From Gammaproteobacteria bacterium (GTDB taxonomy: Bacteria; Pseudomonadota; Gammaproteobacteria; Competibacterales; Competibacteraceae): a stretch of 5,762 nucleotides of DNA. The position numbers and the translations under genes are program-made. The stretch lies in contig PWUP01000260.1 of NCBI GenBank assembly GCA_003562535.1, positions 1 to 5,762 on the forward strand, written 5' to 3'. The notes beneath the pieces are model-generated. The model worked only from the letters and a program-made list of their open reading frames with translations, made no database searches and was not told the origin of the DNA. This document shows, in pieces, positions 1 to 5,762 of the stretch; positions within the stretch are counted from its first letter, which is position 1, and each line of letters begins with the position of its first letter.

Positions 1-1089
1 CGTAATTTCCTGTGCAGGACTGGCTTGGCTTAGTTCGGCAAACACCGCCTCAGCGGCGATCATCGCTGATTTCATTGCCGTGTGAATGCCCTTAATTTTA
101 GGTACATTCAGAAAACCTGCCCCGCAGCCGATTAATAATCCTCCCGGAAAACTCAGTTTTGGGATCGATTGCCAGCCGCCTTCATTCAGGGCGCGCGCGC
201 CATAAGCAATGCGTCGCCCACCCTCAAAGGTCGGGCGAATCGCCGGATGGGTTTTAAAGCGCTGGAATTCATCAAAGGGGCTGAGATGCGGATTTTGGTA
301 ATCTAAGCCGATAACAAAACCCACCGCGACCTGCTGGTCTTCCATGTGGTACATAAACGAACCACCATAGGTGCTGCGATCCAGCGGCCAGCCGATGGTG
401 TGCACAATGGTTCCCGCTTGATGGTGTTCGGGGGTGACCTCCCAGATTTCTTTGATACCGATGCCATAGGTTTGCGGCTGCACGCCCTCGCGCAGTTGAA
501 ATCGCTCGAATAATTCTTTAGTCAGCGAACCGTGACAGCCTTCGGCAAATAGGGTTTGGTGGGCGCGTAGTTCCATGCCGGGCTGGTGGTTTTCTGTGGG
601 CTGGCCGTCTTTGCCAATGCCCATATCTCCTGTGGCGACACCGGCGACCGCCCCGTTGTCATGATACAGCACCTCAGCGGCGGCAAAACCGGGGTAAATT
701 TCCACGCCCAAGGCTTCGGCCTGTTCCGCCAGCCAGCGGCATACATTGGCCAGACTGACAATATAATTGCCGTGGTTATGCATCTGTGGTGGTGTGGGCA
801 GACGATAGGCCCGGCGCCGGGACAACATCAAGAAACGATCAACCGTCGCCGGTGTATTTATGGGCGCACCGCGTTGTTGCCAATCCGGTAAGAGTTCGTC
901 CAGAGCGCAGGTTTCCAGTACCGCACCGGAAAGAACATGTGCCCCCACCTCGGCCCCTTTTTCCAGCACGCAAACGCTGAGTTCACGTCCATGGGTTTGC
1001 GCCTGCTGCATAAGCCGAATCGCGGCGCATAGGCCGGCAGGGCCAGCACCCACGATGACAACATCGTATTCCATACTTTCTCGTTGCAA
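1..1089 (-). CDS. Electron transfer flavoprotein-ubiquinone oxidoreductase (ETF-QO), N-terminal part, cut by window edge
   Basis: ETF-QO takes electrons from reduced electron transfer flavoprotein, which is fed by acyl-CoA and other dehydrogenases, and passes them to ubiquinone at the inner membrane through FAD and a 4Fe-4S cluster. The reading frame is open from the start to base 1, giving 363 residues of an expected roughly 550. The missing C-terminus would hold the cluster-binding cysteines. Visible hallmarks are the FAD dinucleotide-binding motif VIVGAGPAG (residues 11-19), LEKG closing the second strand (42-45), GAHVLSGAVLE (49-59), GIGIKEIW (209-216), LSPFDEFQRF, and the late FAD-site stretch GFLNVPKIKG followed by HTAMKSAM. 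I chose the TTG at 1087-1089: AGAGG lies 8 bases upstream, and the resulting N-terminus (M)QRESMEYD matches the MEREYMEFD-type start I recall from Pseudomonas homologues. The ATG at 1072-1074, five codons in, is the alternative. The family call is very secure; the exact start is less so. Confidence 0.95.
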   Translation of the reverse strand, partial: MQRESMEYDVVIVGAGPAGLCAAIRLMQQAQTHGRELSVCVLEKGAEVGAHVLSGAVLETCALDELLPDWQQRGAPINTPATVDRFLMLSRRRAYRLPTPPQMHNHGNYIVSLANVCRWLAEQAEALGVEIYPGFAAAEVLYHDNGAVAGVATGDMGIGKDGQPTENHQPGMELRAHQTLFAEGCHGSLTKELFERFQLREGVQPQTYGIGIKEIWEVTPEHHQAGTIVHTIGWPLDRSTYGGSFMYHMEDQQVAVGFVIGLDYQNPHLSPFDEFQRFKTHPAIRPTFEGGRRIAYGARALNEGGWQSIPKLSFPGGLLIGCGAGFLNVPKIKGIHTAMKSAMIAAEAVFAELSQASPAQEIT

Positions 1090-1097
1090 GTCGATAG

Positions 1098-1102
1098 CCT
1101 CT
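1098..1102 (-). promoter_or_regulatory. Ribosome binding site deciding the TTG start of ETF-QO
   Basis: The minus strand reads AGAGG here, 8 bases before the TTG at 1089. The downstream ATG at 1074 has only the weaker purine stretch GAGAAAG a few bases before it. The spacing, together with conservation of the added five residues in remembered homologues, favours the TTG start. Confidence 0.55.
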
Positions 1103-1192
1103 ATATGCTGACAGGATGATTGATGCTTACAGGTTAGCAAATCCCAAGGCGACTAAACCAGAGCGGAATGGCAGATGACCACTTGTTACAAT

Positions 1193-2671
1193 TCAGCGCA
1201 TGATATACCGTTGTAATTGCCTGGCAATAATGGCATACAGCATGACGCTGATGATTGGAAAAATCGAGGCAAAAGCAATCAGACCAAAACCGTCGATCAG
1301 TAAATTGCGGCCATCAATATGCGTGGCCAGACCCATACCTAAAGCCATCACCAAAGGCACGGTAATTTCTGAGGTACTGACTCCCCCGAGATCAAATGCT
1401 AATGCAATGATTTCCTTAGGTGCAAGCCAAGTTAAAAACAGCACCACACTGTAGCCCATCAAGATGTACATATGGATTGAGTCGCCGCTGATGATGCGAT
1501 AGACCCCAACAGTAATACCGGTGGCCACACCCGTGGCGACAATGAGCCGGAGCAGCGAGACTGTAAAGCGCCGCCTGCCGACTTGTTCCGCTTTGCGGCC
1601 TACTGCCACAAGGGCCGGTTCTGCCAGCGTGCTGGCAAACCCGATCATAAACGCAAACAAATAGATAAATAGACGATTATCTAAGGCGAGTAATTGCTCA
1701 GCCATATTGATGCCAATAGGGAACAGGCTTAATTCCAAGCCTAATACAAAAGCGTACAGACCCGCCAAGGTCAGTACAAAACCGGCGACTAAGCTGGGCA
1801 GACGCGATAACGGTCGGCGCAATACCACCACAGCAATCAAAGGCGCCATATCGCGCGCCAGCATAAGCAGTTCTTCCAGCCAGCTATCGATCTCAACCTC
1901 AACGGTTGCTGTATCCGTGCTCGGCGTTGCTACGACTCCTGAAGGCTCCACCAGCTCAACCGCGCCGGTGCCATAGAGGACTATACCGTAGAGTTGTACG
2001 GTGATCATCGGTACGATAACGGCTAAAGCCACCAGCCCGAAACCGTCATGCAGGGGGTTACGGCCTCTGACCATCCCCGCTAAACCCAAGCTCAGTGCAG
2101 CGATTAGAGGTACGGTGACAATATTGGTGGTTACCCCGCCAGAATCATAGGCCAGTCCGACAATTTCCTCGGGTGCAAAGAACGTCACCAGCAGCACTAG
2201 GCTATAGCCACCGATGAGATACCACTGGATGGGATGGCCCAGCAACATGCGCATAATCCCTAGGGCAATGACGGCTCCGATGGATAAGGCGACAATCAGG
2301 CGTAAAACTAACCCATTAATTTCTCCCGTGCTGGCCTGTGTCGCTTGGTGTGACACGGCCAGCAACACAGGCTCGGCCATGACTCCGACAAAACCCATGC
2401 AGAAACCAAAGCCCATAAGCACGGGCAAGGAGCCTAAGCGCACTAAACGATTAGACAGGCTTTTGCCCATGGGAAACACACTCATATCCAGCCCTTGGAG
2501 AAACAGGGCGGAACCCACCACCACAATACCCAAGCCCAGCACCAGTGAGGTCAGGTTATCGGGTATTTCCCGCACAATAACCACTTGAAAGAACACGACC
2601 ACACCAATAATGGGCAGTAGGGTTCGGAAAGCTTCGCTTAAAATAATCCAGAAAACCTTAAGTTGATTCAA
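1193..2671 (-). CDS. DUF1538 family membrane protein with two tandem homologous halves; putative cation/proton antiporter
   Basis: This 492-residue, very hydrophobic protein belongs to the DUF1538 family. The two halves align ungapped at a constant offset of 251 residues: SVFPMG 64-69 with SLFPIG 315-320, AEPVLLAV 99-106 with AEPALVAV 350-357, LRLIVA 123-128 with 374-379, residues 151-189 with 402-440 (22 of 39 identical), and GRNPLHDGFGL 203-213 with GRNLLIDGFGL 454-464. By eye each half has about seven hydrophobic segments (near 18-33, 41-60, 81-99, 120-143, 149-166, 184-200 and 209-233, and their equivalents). A polar, acidic linker (about 236-272) joins them. No signal peptide is seen. 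From memory, a DUF1538 gene pair (UmpAB) from a Halomonas species was reported to act as a Na+(Li+,K+)/H+ antiporter, so ion transport is plausible here; that is inference, not shown by this sequence. The start is TTG at 2669-2671: a TAA lies nine codons upstream and no ATG is available. The family call is strong, the function unproven. Confidence 0.88.
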   Translation of the reverse strand: MNQLKVFWIILSEAFRTLLPIIGVVVFFQVVIVREIPDNLTSLVLGLGIVVVGSALFLQGLDMSVFPMGKSLSNRLVRLGSLPVLMGFGFCMGFVGVMAEPVLLAVSHQATQASTGEINGLVLRLIVALSIGAVIALGIMRMLLGHPIQWYLIGGYSLVLLVTFFAPEEIVGLAYDSGGVTTNIVTVPLIAALSLGLAGMVRGRNPLHDGFGLVALAVIVPMITVQLYGIVLYGTGAVELVEPSGVVATPSTDTATVEVEIDSWLEELLMLARDMAPLIAVVVLRRPLSRLPSLVAGFVLTLAGLYAFVLGLELSLFPIGINMAEQLLALDNRLFIYLFAFMIGFASTLAEPALVAVGRKAEQVGRRRFTVSLLRLIVATGVATGITVGVYRIISGDSIHMYILMGYSVVLFLTWLAPKEIIALAFDLGGVSTSEITVPLVMALGMGLATHIDGRNLLIDGFGLIAFASIFPIISVMLYAIIARQLQRYIMR

Positions 2672-2713
2672 TGGATCGCTCGGTTTATGTGCGGGTTAAG
2701 GATGGATGTGAGT

Positions 2714-2794
2714 GTAGGTCGGGCACAGGACGTGCCCGACAGCCCGTTGGCCAACCTATGATGTCGGGCAACGCTGCGCTTTTGCCCGATCTAC
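2714..2794. repeat. Inverted pair of REP-like elements (BIME-like)
   Basis: Two short palindromes face each other. On the plus strand GTAG (2714-2717) is followed by GTCGGGCAC (2718-2726), a 5-base loop, and GTGCCCGAC (2732-2740), a perfect 9-bp stem. On the minus strand GTAG (2794-2791) is followed by a second stem, 2790-2782 with 2771-2763, eight pairs with a C/A mismatch at the base. The outer arms 2714-2725 and 2783-2794 are inverted copies matching at 11 of 12 bases. The 22-base spacer holds a perfect palindrome, GTTGGCCAAC (2746-2755). A GTAG tetranucleotide 5' of an imperfect palindrome is the known signature of REP elements mobilised by RAYT transposases, and two REPs in opposite orientation form a BIME. 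No RAYT gene is in the window. Confidence 0.75.
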
Positions 2795-2813
2795 CGCTCC
2801 AACGAATTAATAG

Positions 2814-2837
2814 CAAACAAGTATTCGCGCAGAATAC
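2814..2837 (-). terminator. Small hairpin with T-rich tail, possible second part of the fbaB terminator
   Basis: On the minus strand GTATTC (2837-2832), a 5-base loop, and GAATAC (2826-2821) form a perfect 6-bp stem, followed by TTGTTTG (2820-2814). The stem is short and AT-rich, so alone it would be weak. Its position 4 bases after the long hairpin at 2842-2874 suggests a two-hairpin termination region for fbaB. Confidence 0.35.
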
Positions 2838-2841
2838 CGTG

Positions 2842-2874
2842 TTAACGGGGCGACTGAGCCAGTCGCTCCGTTAA
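2842..2874 (-). terminator. Long hairpin after fbaB, probable transcription terminator or 3'-end stabiliser
   Basis: Bases 2842-2856 and 2860-2874 form a 15-bp stem with a single G/T wobble position and a 3-base loop. It starts 10 bases after the fbaB stop codon in the direction of transcription. No clear U tract follows directly on the minus strand (ACACGG), so it is not a textbook intrinsic terminator by itself. It may act with the small hairpin that follows, or protect the mRNA 3' end. Confidence 0.6.
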
Positions 2875-2884
2875 TCGCTAGCCT

Positions 2885-3937
2885 TTACGCGATGGTAATG
2901 CGGGGGTCTAGGTACACATCCTGAATCGCTTGCAACAGGGCAACACCTTCGTTCATCGGCTTCTGAAACGCTTTACGTCCCGAAATTAAGCCCATGCCAC
3001 CCGCACGTTTGTTGATGACGGCGGTACGCACCGCCTGCGCCAGATCGTCCGCCCCCCCTGAGGCTCCCCCAGAATTAATCAGCCCGGCACGTCCCATATA
3101 GCAACACGCTACTTGGTAACGGGTCAGGTCGATGGGGTTGTCGCTGGTTAATTCCGAGTACACTTTTTTATGGGTATGTCCAAAGCCCACAGCGGGGTAA
3201 CCACCATTGCTTTCTGCTTGTTTTTGTTTAACAATATCGGCTTTAATCGTGGCTGCCATGTGATTGGCCTGCCCGGTTAAATCCGCCGAAGTGTGATAAT
3301 CGGTACCGTCTTTTTTAAAGCCGGAATTGCGCAGATACGACCATAAAATAGTGACCATGCCTAATTCATGGGCGCGTTCAAAGGCTTCAGAGATTTCCAT
3401 GATTTGCCGCCGACTTTCCGGGGAGCCGTAATAAATCGTCGCCCCGACGCCAACGGCACCCATATTAAAGGCTTGCTCAACCTGAGCGAACAGGGTTTGA
3501 TCGTAAACCGCAGGATAGGTCAAGGTTTCATTATGGTTAAGTTTAAGAATAAACGGAATTTTGTGCGCGTAACGGCGAGCAACCGCAGCCAATACACCCA
3601 GTGTCGAGGCCACCCCATTGCAGCCGCCTTCCAGTGCCAGTTCGACAATATTGCTGGGATCAAAATACACCGGATTGGGCGCAAACGATGCCCCAGCAGA
3701 ATGTTCAATACCTTGATCAACGGGAAGAATTGAAACATAACCACTGCCACCAAGACGACCATGATTGAACAGCGTTTGCAAAGAGCGCAACACCGCCGGA
3801 CTGCGGTCAGAATCTGCCATGACTCGATCAACAAAGTCCGGTCCGGGTAAATGCAGTTGTTGTTTGCTAATACCGCGGCATTCGTATGCCAACAGTGGCT
3901 CGGCCTCAGTACCTAATAATGCAGTGATATCGGTCAT
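2885..3937 (-). CDS. fbaB: Fructose-bisphosphate aldolase class I, DhnA/FbaB type
   Basis: This cytoplasmic enzyme reversibly splits fructose 1,6-bisphosphate into dihydroxyacetone phosphate and glyceraldehyde 3-phosphate through a lysine Schiff base, without a metal, in glycolysis and gluconeogenesis. The protein has 350 residues, the same length as E. coli FbaB, and as I recall that sequence it matches over its whole length, including LPVDQG (71-76), EHSAGASFA (78-86), LKLNHNETL (131-139), VEQAFNMGAV (153-162), ADIVKQK (233-239), CYMGRAGLINSGGASGG (279-295), VINKRAGGMGLI (307-318) and the terminal ITIA. Lys237 in IVKQK is the expected Schiff-base residue, and SGGASGG the phosphate-binding loop. 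The start is the ATG at 3935-3937, with AGGAG 7 bases upstream. The frame could extend eight codons to a TTG at 3961, but that would place the ribosome binding site inside the gene. It lies 121 bases after radA and is followed by a hairpin, so it may be its own unit. Confidence 0.97.
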   Translation of the reverse strand: MTDITALLGTEAEPLLAYECRGISKQQLHLPGPDFVDRVMADSDRSPAVLRSLQTLFNHGRLGGSGYVSILPVDQGIEHSAGASFAPNPVYFDPSNIVELALEGGCNGVASTLGVLAAVARRYAHKIPFILKLNHNETLTYPAVYDQTLFAQVEQAFNMGAVGVGATIYYGSPESRRQIMEISEAFERAHELGMVTILWSYLRNSGFKKDGTDYHTSADLTGQANHMAATIKADIVKQKQAESNGGYPAVGFGHTHKKVYSELTSDNPIDLTRYQVACCYMGRAGLINSGGASGGADDLAQAVRTAVINKRAGGMGLISGRKAFQKPMNEGVALLQAIQDVYLDPRITIA

Positions 3938-3944
3938 GATTATG

Positions 3945-3949
3945 CTCCT
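3945..3949 (-). promoter_or_regulatory. Ribosome binding site of fbaB
   Basis: The minus strand reads AGGAG, 7 bases before the ATG at 3937. It fixes the start at MTDIT, as in E. coli FbaB, and excludes the eight-codon upstream extension. Confidence 0.85.
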
Positions 3950-4058
3950 ATGGATCTGCAAAACGTGTATTGTTATGTCGGTATGAATGGGCGTTACCCT
4001 GCGTGTGCTGTGATAGCAGAACGCTTGAACGCTAAGCGAAATGATAACACGAGGTTTG

Positions 4059-5429
4059 TTACAGGCTGTCTAAAACTTCGCTGAGTCGGGTGACGGGCTG
4101 AATCACCATATCCTTAAGCACACCCTGGCGTGGGGCGTTGGCCCGAGGGATGATGGCGCGTTTAAAGCCCTGTTTGGCCGCTTCCCGCAGGCGTTCTTCG
4201 CCATTGGGTACTGGGCGGATTTCGCCCGCCAGCCCCACCTCGCCAAAGACCACTAAATCAACCGGCAGGCTGCGATCTCGGAAACTGGAGAGTGCGGCGC
4301 ATAAAACGGCTAAATCCGCTGCGGTTTCGCCGATGCGTACCCCACCCACCGCGTTGACATACACGTCCTGGTCGCCCATAGCGATGCCGCCGTGACGGTG
4401 TAATACCGCCAACAGCATGGCCAGGCGGTTTTGCTCCAAGCCTAAGGTAATCCGCCGTGGGTGATGGCCTTGACACCCATCCACCAGCGCTTGAATTTCC
4501 ACCAGCAGCGGGCGGGTGCCTTCCCAAGTCACCATGATGACACTGCCCGCAACCGGTGCCTCATGGCGGGATAGGAAAATGGCCGAGGGATTGCTCACGC
4601 CTTTCAATCCGGTTTCGGTCATGGCAAACACGCCGAGTTCGTTCACCGGCCCAAAGCGGTTTTTAACCGCCCGCATCACGCGGTAGCGGCTATTGGATTC
4701 GCCTTCGAAATACAGCACGGTATCGACCATGTGCTCTAATACCCGTGGCCCGGCAATTGCGCCTTCCTTGGTGACATGGCCGACGAGGAAAATCGCCGTA
4801 CCGCTGCGTTTGGCGAAGCGAGTGAACTGCGCGGCGCTTTCCCGCACTTGAGCCACCGAGCCGGGTGCCGATTGCAGGCGTTCGGTGAAGACCGTCTGGA
4901 TGGAATCGATAATCATCACTTGGGGCTGTTCCGTAGCCGCCACTGCTAGAATTTGCTCGACACAGGTTTCCGGCAGCAGGTGTAAGTCGTTACGATTCAA
5001 GTCCAAGCGTTGGGCGCGTAAACCCACCTGCTGCGGGGATTCCTCGCCGCTGACGTACAGCGCCCGTTGCTCACGCGCTAAATAAGCTTGAGTTTGCAGC
5101 AAAATCGTGGATTTGCCGATGCCGGGATCGCCGCCGATCAACACCACTGAACCGGTCACTAGCCCCCCACCGAGCACCCGATCAAGTTCACCGATACCAC
5201 TGGGTAATCGGGTGGCCTCGTCGAGAGTAATCTCGGCTAAGCGTTGCACCCGACTGTCGCTGTGGCCACTAAAGCTCCCTGACCGGGGGCTGCGCGCTGT
5301 GGTGGTCACCGGAGCGATCACGGTTTCGACCAGGGTATTCCACGCCCCGCATTCGGCACAACGTCCTACCCACTGGGCGGCTTGCGCCCCGCACTCATTG
5401 CAGACGTAGGCCGTGCGCGGCTTAGCCAT
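4059..5429 (-). CDS. radA: DNA repair protein RadA (Sms)
   Basis: RadA is a RecA-related ATPase/helicase that promotes branch migration and processing of recombination intermediates during DNA repair. The 456-residue product is close to the usual 450-460. Domains in order: an N-terminal four-cysteine zinc finger (C10, C13, C24, C27); a RecA-like core with Walker A GDPGIGKS (100-107, Lys106), SGEES (127-131) and Walker B VMIIDS (171-176, Asp175); the RadA-specific KNRFG motif (256-260); and a C-terminal Lon-protease-like domain, with VGGVRIGETAADLA and VVFGEVGLAGEIRPV, that in this family lacks protease activity. All diagnostic residues are present, with no frameshift. The ATG at 5427-5429 sits inside the end of alr (ATGGCTAA, 8-base overlap), with a modest GAGAA at 5434-5438. 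Translation is therefore probably coupled to alr. Confidence 0.98.
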   Translation of the reverse strand: MAKPRTAYVCNECGAQAAQWVGRCAECGAWNTLVETVIAPVTTTARSPRSGSFSGHSDSRVQRLAEITLDEATRLPSGIGELDRVLGGGLVTGSVVLIGGDPGIGKSTILLQTQAYLAREQRALYVSGEESPQQVGLRAQRLDLNRNDLHLLPETCVEQILAVAATEQPQVMIIDSIQTVFTERLQSAPGSVAQVRESAAQFTRFAKRSGTAIFLVGHVTKEGAIAGPRVLEHMVDTVLYFEGESNSRYRVMRAVKNRFGPVNELGVFAMTETGLKGVSNPSAIFLSRHEAPVAGSVIMVTWEGTRPLLVEIQALVDGCQGHHPRRITLGLEQNRLAMLLAVLHRHGGIAMGDQDVYVNAVGGVRIGETAADLAVLCAALSSFRDRSLPVDLVVFGEVGLAGEIRPVPNGEERLREAAKQGFKRAIIPRANAPRQGVLKDMVIQPVTRLSEVLDSL

Positions 5430-5762
5430 GCTGTTCTCGGCGGGGTACTCGTGCCGTGACTCCGGTCAGCAGGGTGTAGGGAATGGTGCCAAACGCTTGG
5501 GCGATGTGTTCAATCGGTAACTGCGGCCCCCAGAGCTGCACCGGATCACCCACCCGGGCGCTGGGATGAGTGCGTAAATCCACACTGAGCATATCCATGG
5601 ACACTCGCCCGACCAAGGGAACGATTTGAGTACCGACCCATACGGGTGATCCCGAAGGCAGTTCGCGTGGATAACCGTCGCCATAACCGGCAGCCACCAC
5701 GCCGACATCCATGGTTTCCGGGCAGCGCCAAGTGCTGCCGTAGCCGATGGCCTCGCCACGGC
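5422..5762 (-). CDS. alr: Alanine racemase, C-terminal part, cut by window edge
   Basis: Alanine racemase is a PLP enzyme that converts L-alanine to D-alanine for peptidoglycan synthesis. Only the last 112 residues of an expected roughly 360 are present, and the frame runs off the right edge without a start. This is the C-terminal beta domain and its approach. Visible landmarks, mapped from memory to Geobacillus Alr, are IGYGSTW, whose Tyr (codon 5740-5742) corresponds to the catalytic base Tyr265; GYGDGYPR, whose first Tyr corresponds to Tyr284; VGRVSMDM, with the Met-Asp pair of the substrate site; GDPVQLWG; and the closing IPYTLLTGVTARVPR, whose Tyr corresponds to Tyr354. The catalytic PLP lysine lies outside the window. 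The stop overlaps the radA start by 8 bases, so the two form an operon. A biosynthetic Alr is more likely than a catabolic DadX given this context, but the fragment cannot prove it. Confidence 0.95.
   Translation of the reverse strand, partial: RGEAIGYGSTWRCPETMDVGVVAAGYGDGYPRELPSGSPVWVGTQIVPLVGRVSMDMLSVDLRTHPSARVGDPVQLWGPQLPIEHIAQAFGTIPYTLLTGVTARVPRREQHG

Noticed and set aside
1090..1192. Promoter or terminator between the DUF1538 gene and ETF-QO.
   Set aside because: No stem with a T tract and no well-spaced -35/-10 pair was found by eye; only the ribosome binding site can be supported.
2214..2588. Plus-strand frame of 124 codons opposite the DUF1538 gene.
   Set aside because: It is antisense to a clear membrane-protein gene; its Pro/Thr/Lys-rich composition is what the complement of hydrophobic codons gives.
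2672..2713. Possible promoter for the DUF1538 gene, CTCACA and CATAAA spaced by 17 bases on the minus strand.
   Set aside because: Each box matches consensus at only 4 of 6 positions, and transcription would begin so close to the start codon that little leader remains.
2671..2874. Plus-strand open frame of 67 codons in the intergenic region.
   Set aside because: It runs through the REP pair and the terminator hairpin, its composition follows those palindromes, and it resembles no known protein.
3520..3834. Second minus-strand frame of 104 codons inside fbaB.
   Set aside because: It is an out-of-frame shadow of the strongly conserved aldolase gene, with no ribosome binding site or recognisable domain.
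3938..3961. Eight-codon upstream extension of fbaB to a TTG start at 3961.
   Set aside because: The AGGAG ribosome binding site at 3945-3949 lies inside this extension, and the 350-residue product from ATG 3937 matches the length and N-terminus of E. coli FbaB.
4022..4038. Possible terminator hairpin after radA (5-bp stem CGCTT/AAGCG, 7-base loop).
   Set aside because: The stem is short, the loop large and no T tract follows, so it is no better than chance in an intergenic gap.

Overview
The window looks like chromosomal DNA from a gammaproteobacterium of moderate GC. Every recognisable gene lies on the minus strand, so transcription runs from high to low coordinates. The assignment rests on three things: the very close match of the aldolase to enterobacterial FbaB (from memory), the proteobacterial-type ETF-ubiquinone oxidoreductase, and an alr-radA pair of the type found in gammaproteobacteria. 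Genus or species cannot be read from the sequence.

In transcription order: (1) the C-terminal third of alanine racemase (alr), cut by the right edge; (2) radA, whose start overlaps the alr stop by 8 bases; (3) a 121-base gap; (4) fbaB, a class I (DhnA-type) fructose-bisphosphate aldolase with a strong ribosome binding site; (5) a 213-base intergenic region holding a long hairpin just after the fbaB stop, a second small hairpin followed by a T-rich stretch, and a pair of inverted REP-like hairpins, each carrying a GTAG tetranucleotide; (6) a 492-residue membrane protein of the DUF1538 family, made of two tandem homologous halves; (7) a 103-base gap; (8) the N-terminal two thirds of electron transfer flavoprotein-ubiquinone oxidoreductase (ETF-QO), cut by the left edge.

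Most genes are housekeeping: peptidoglycan precursor supply (alr), recombination repair (radA), glycolysis/gluconeogenesis (fbaB) and feeding of ETF electrons into the quinone pool (ETF-QO). alr and radA are almost certainly co-transcribed and translationally coupled. The others are co-oriented but separated by gaps over 100 bases, so they may be separate units, and there is no sign that they form one pathway.

The least understood element is the DUF1538 protein. Its halves align without gaps at a constant 251-residue offset and repeat the same membrane-embedded acidic motifs, which suggests an internally duplicated ion transporter. I see no CRISPR array, tRNA, rRNA, insertion sequence or phage gene, and no convincing undescribed multi-gene system.
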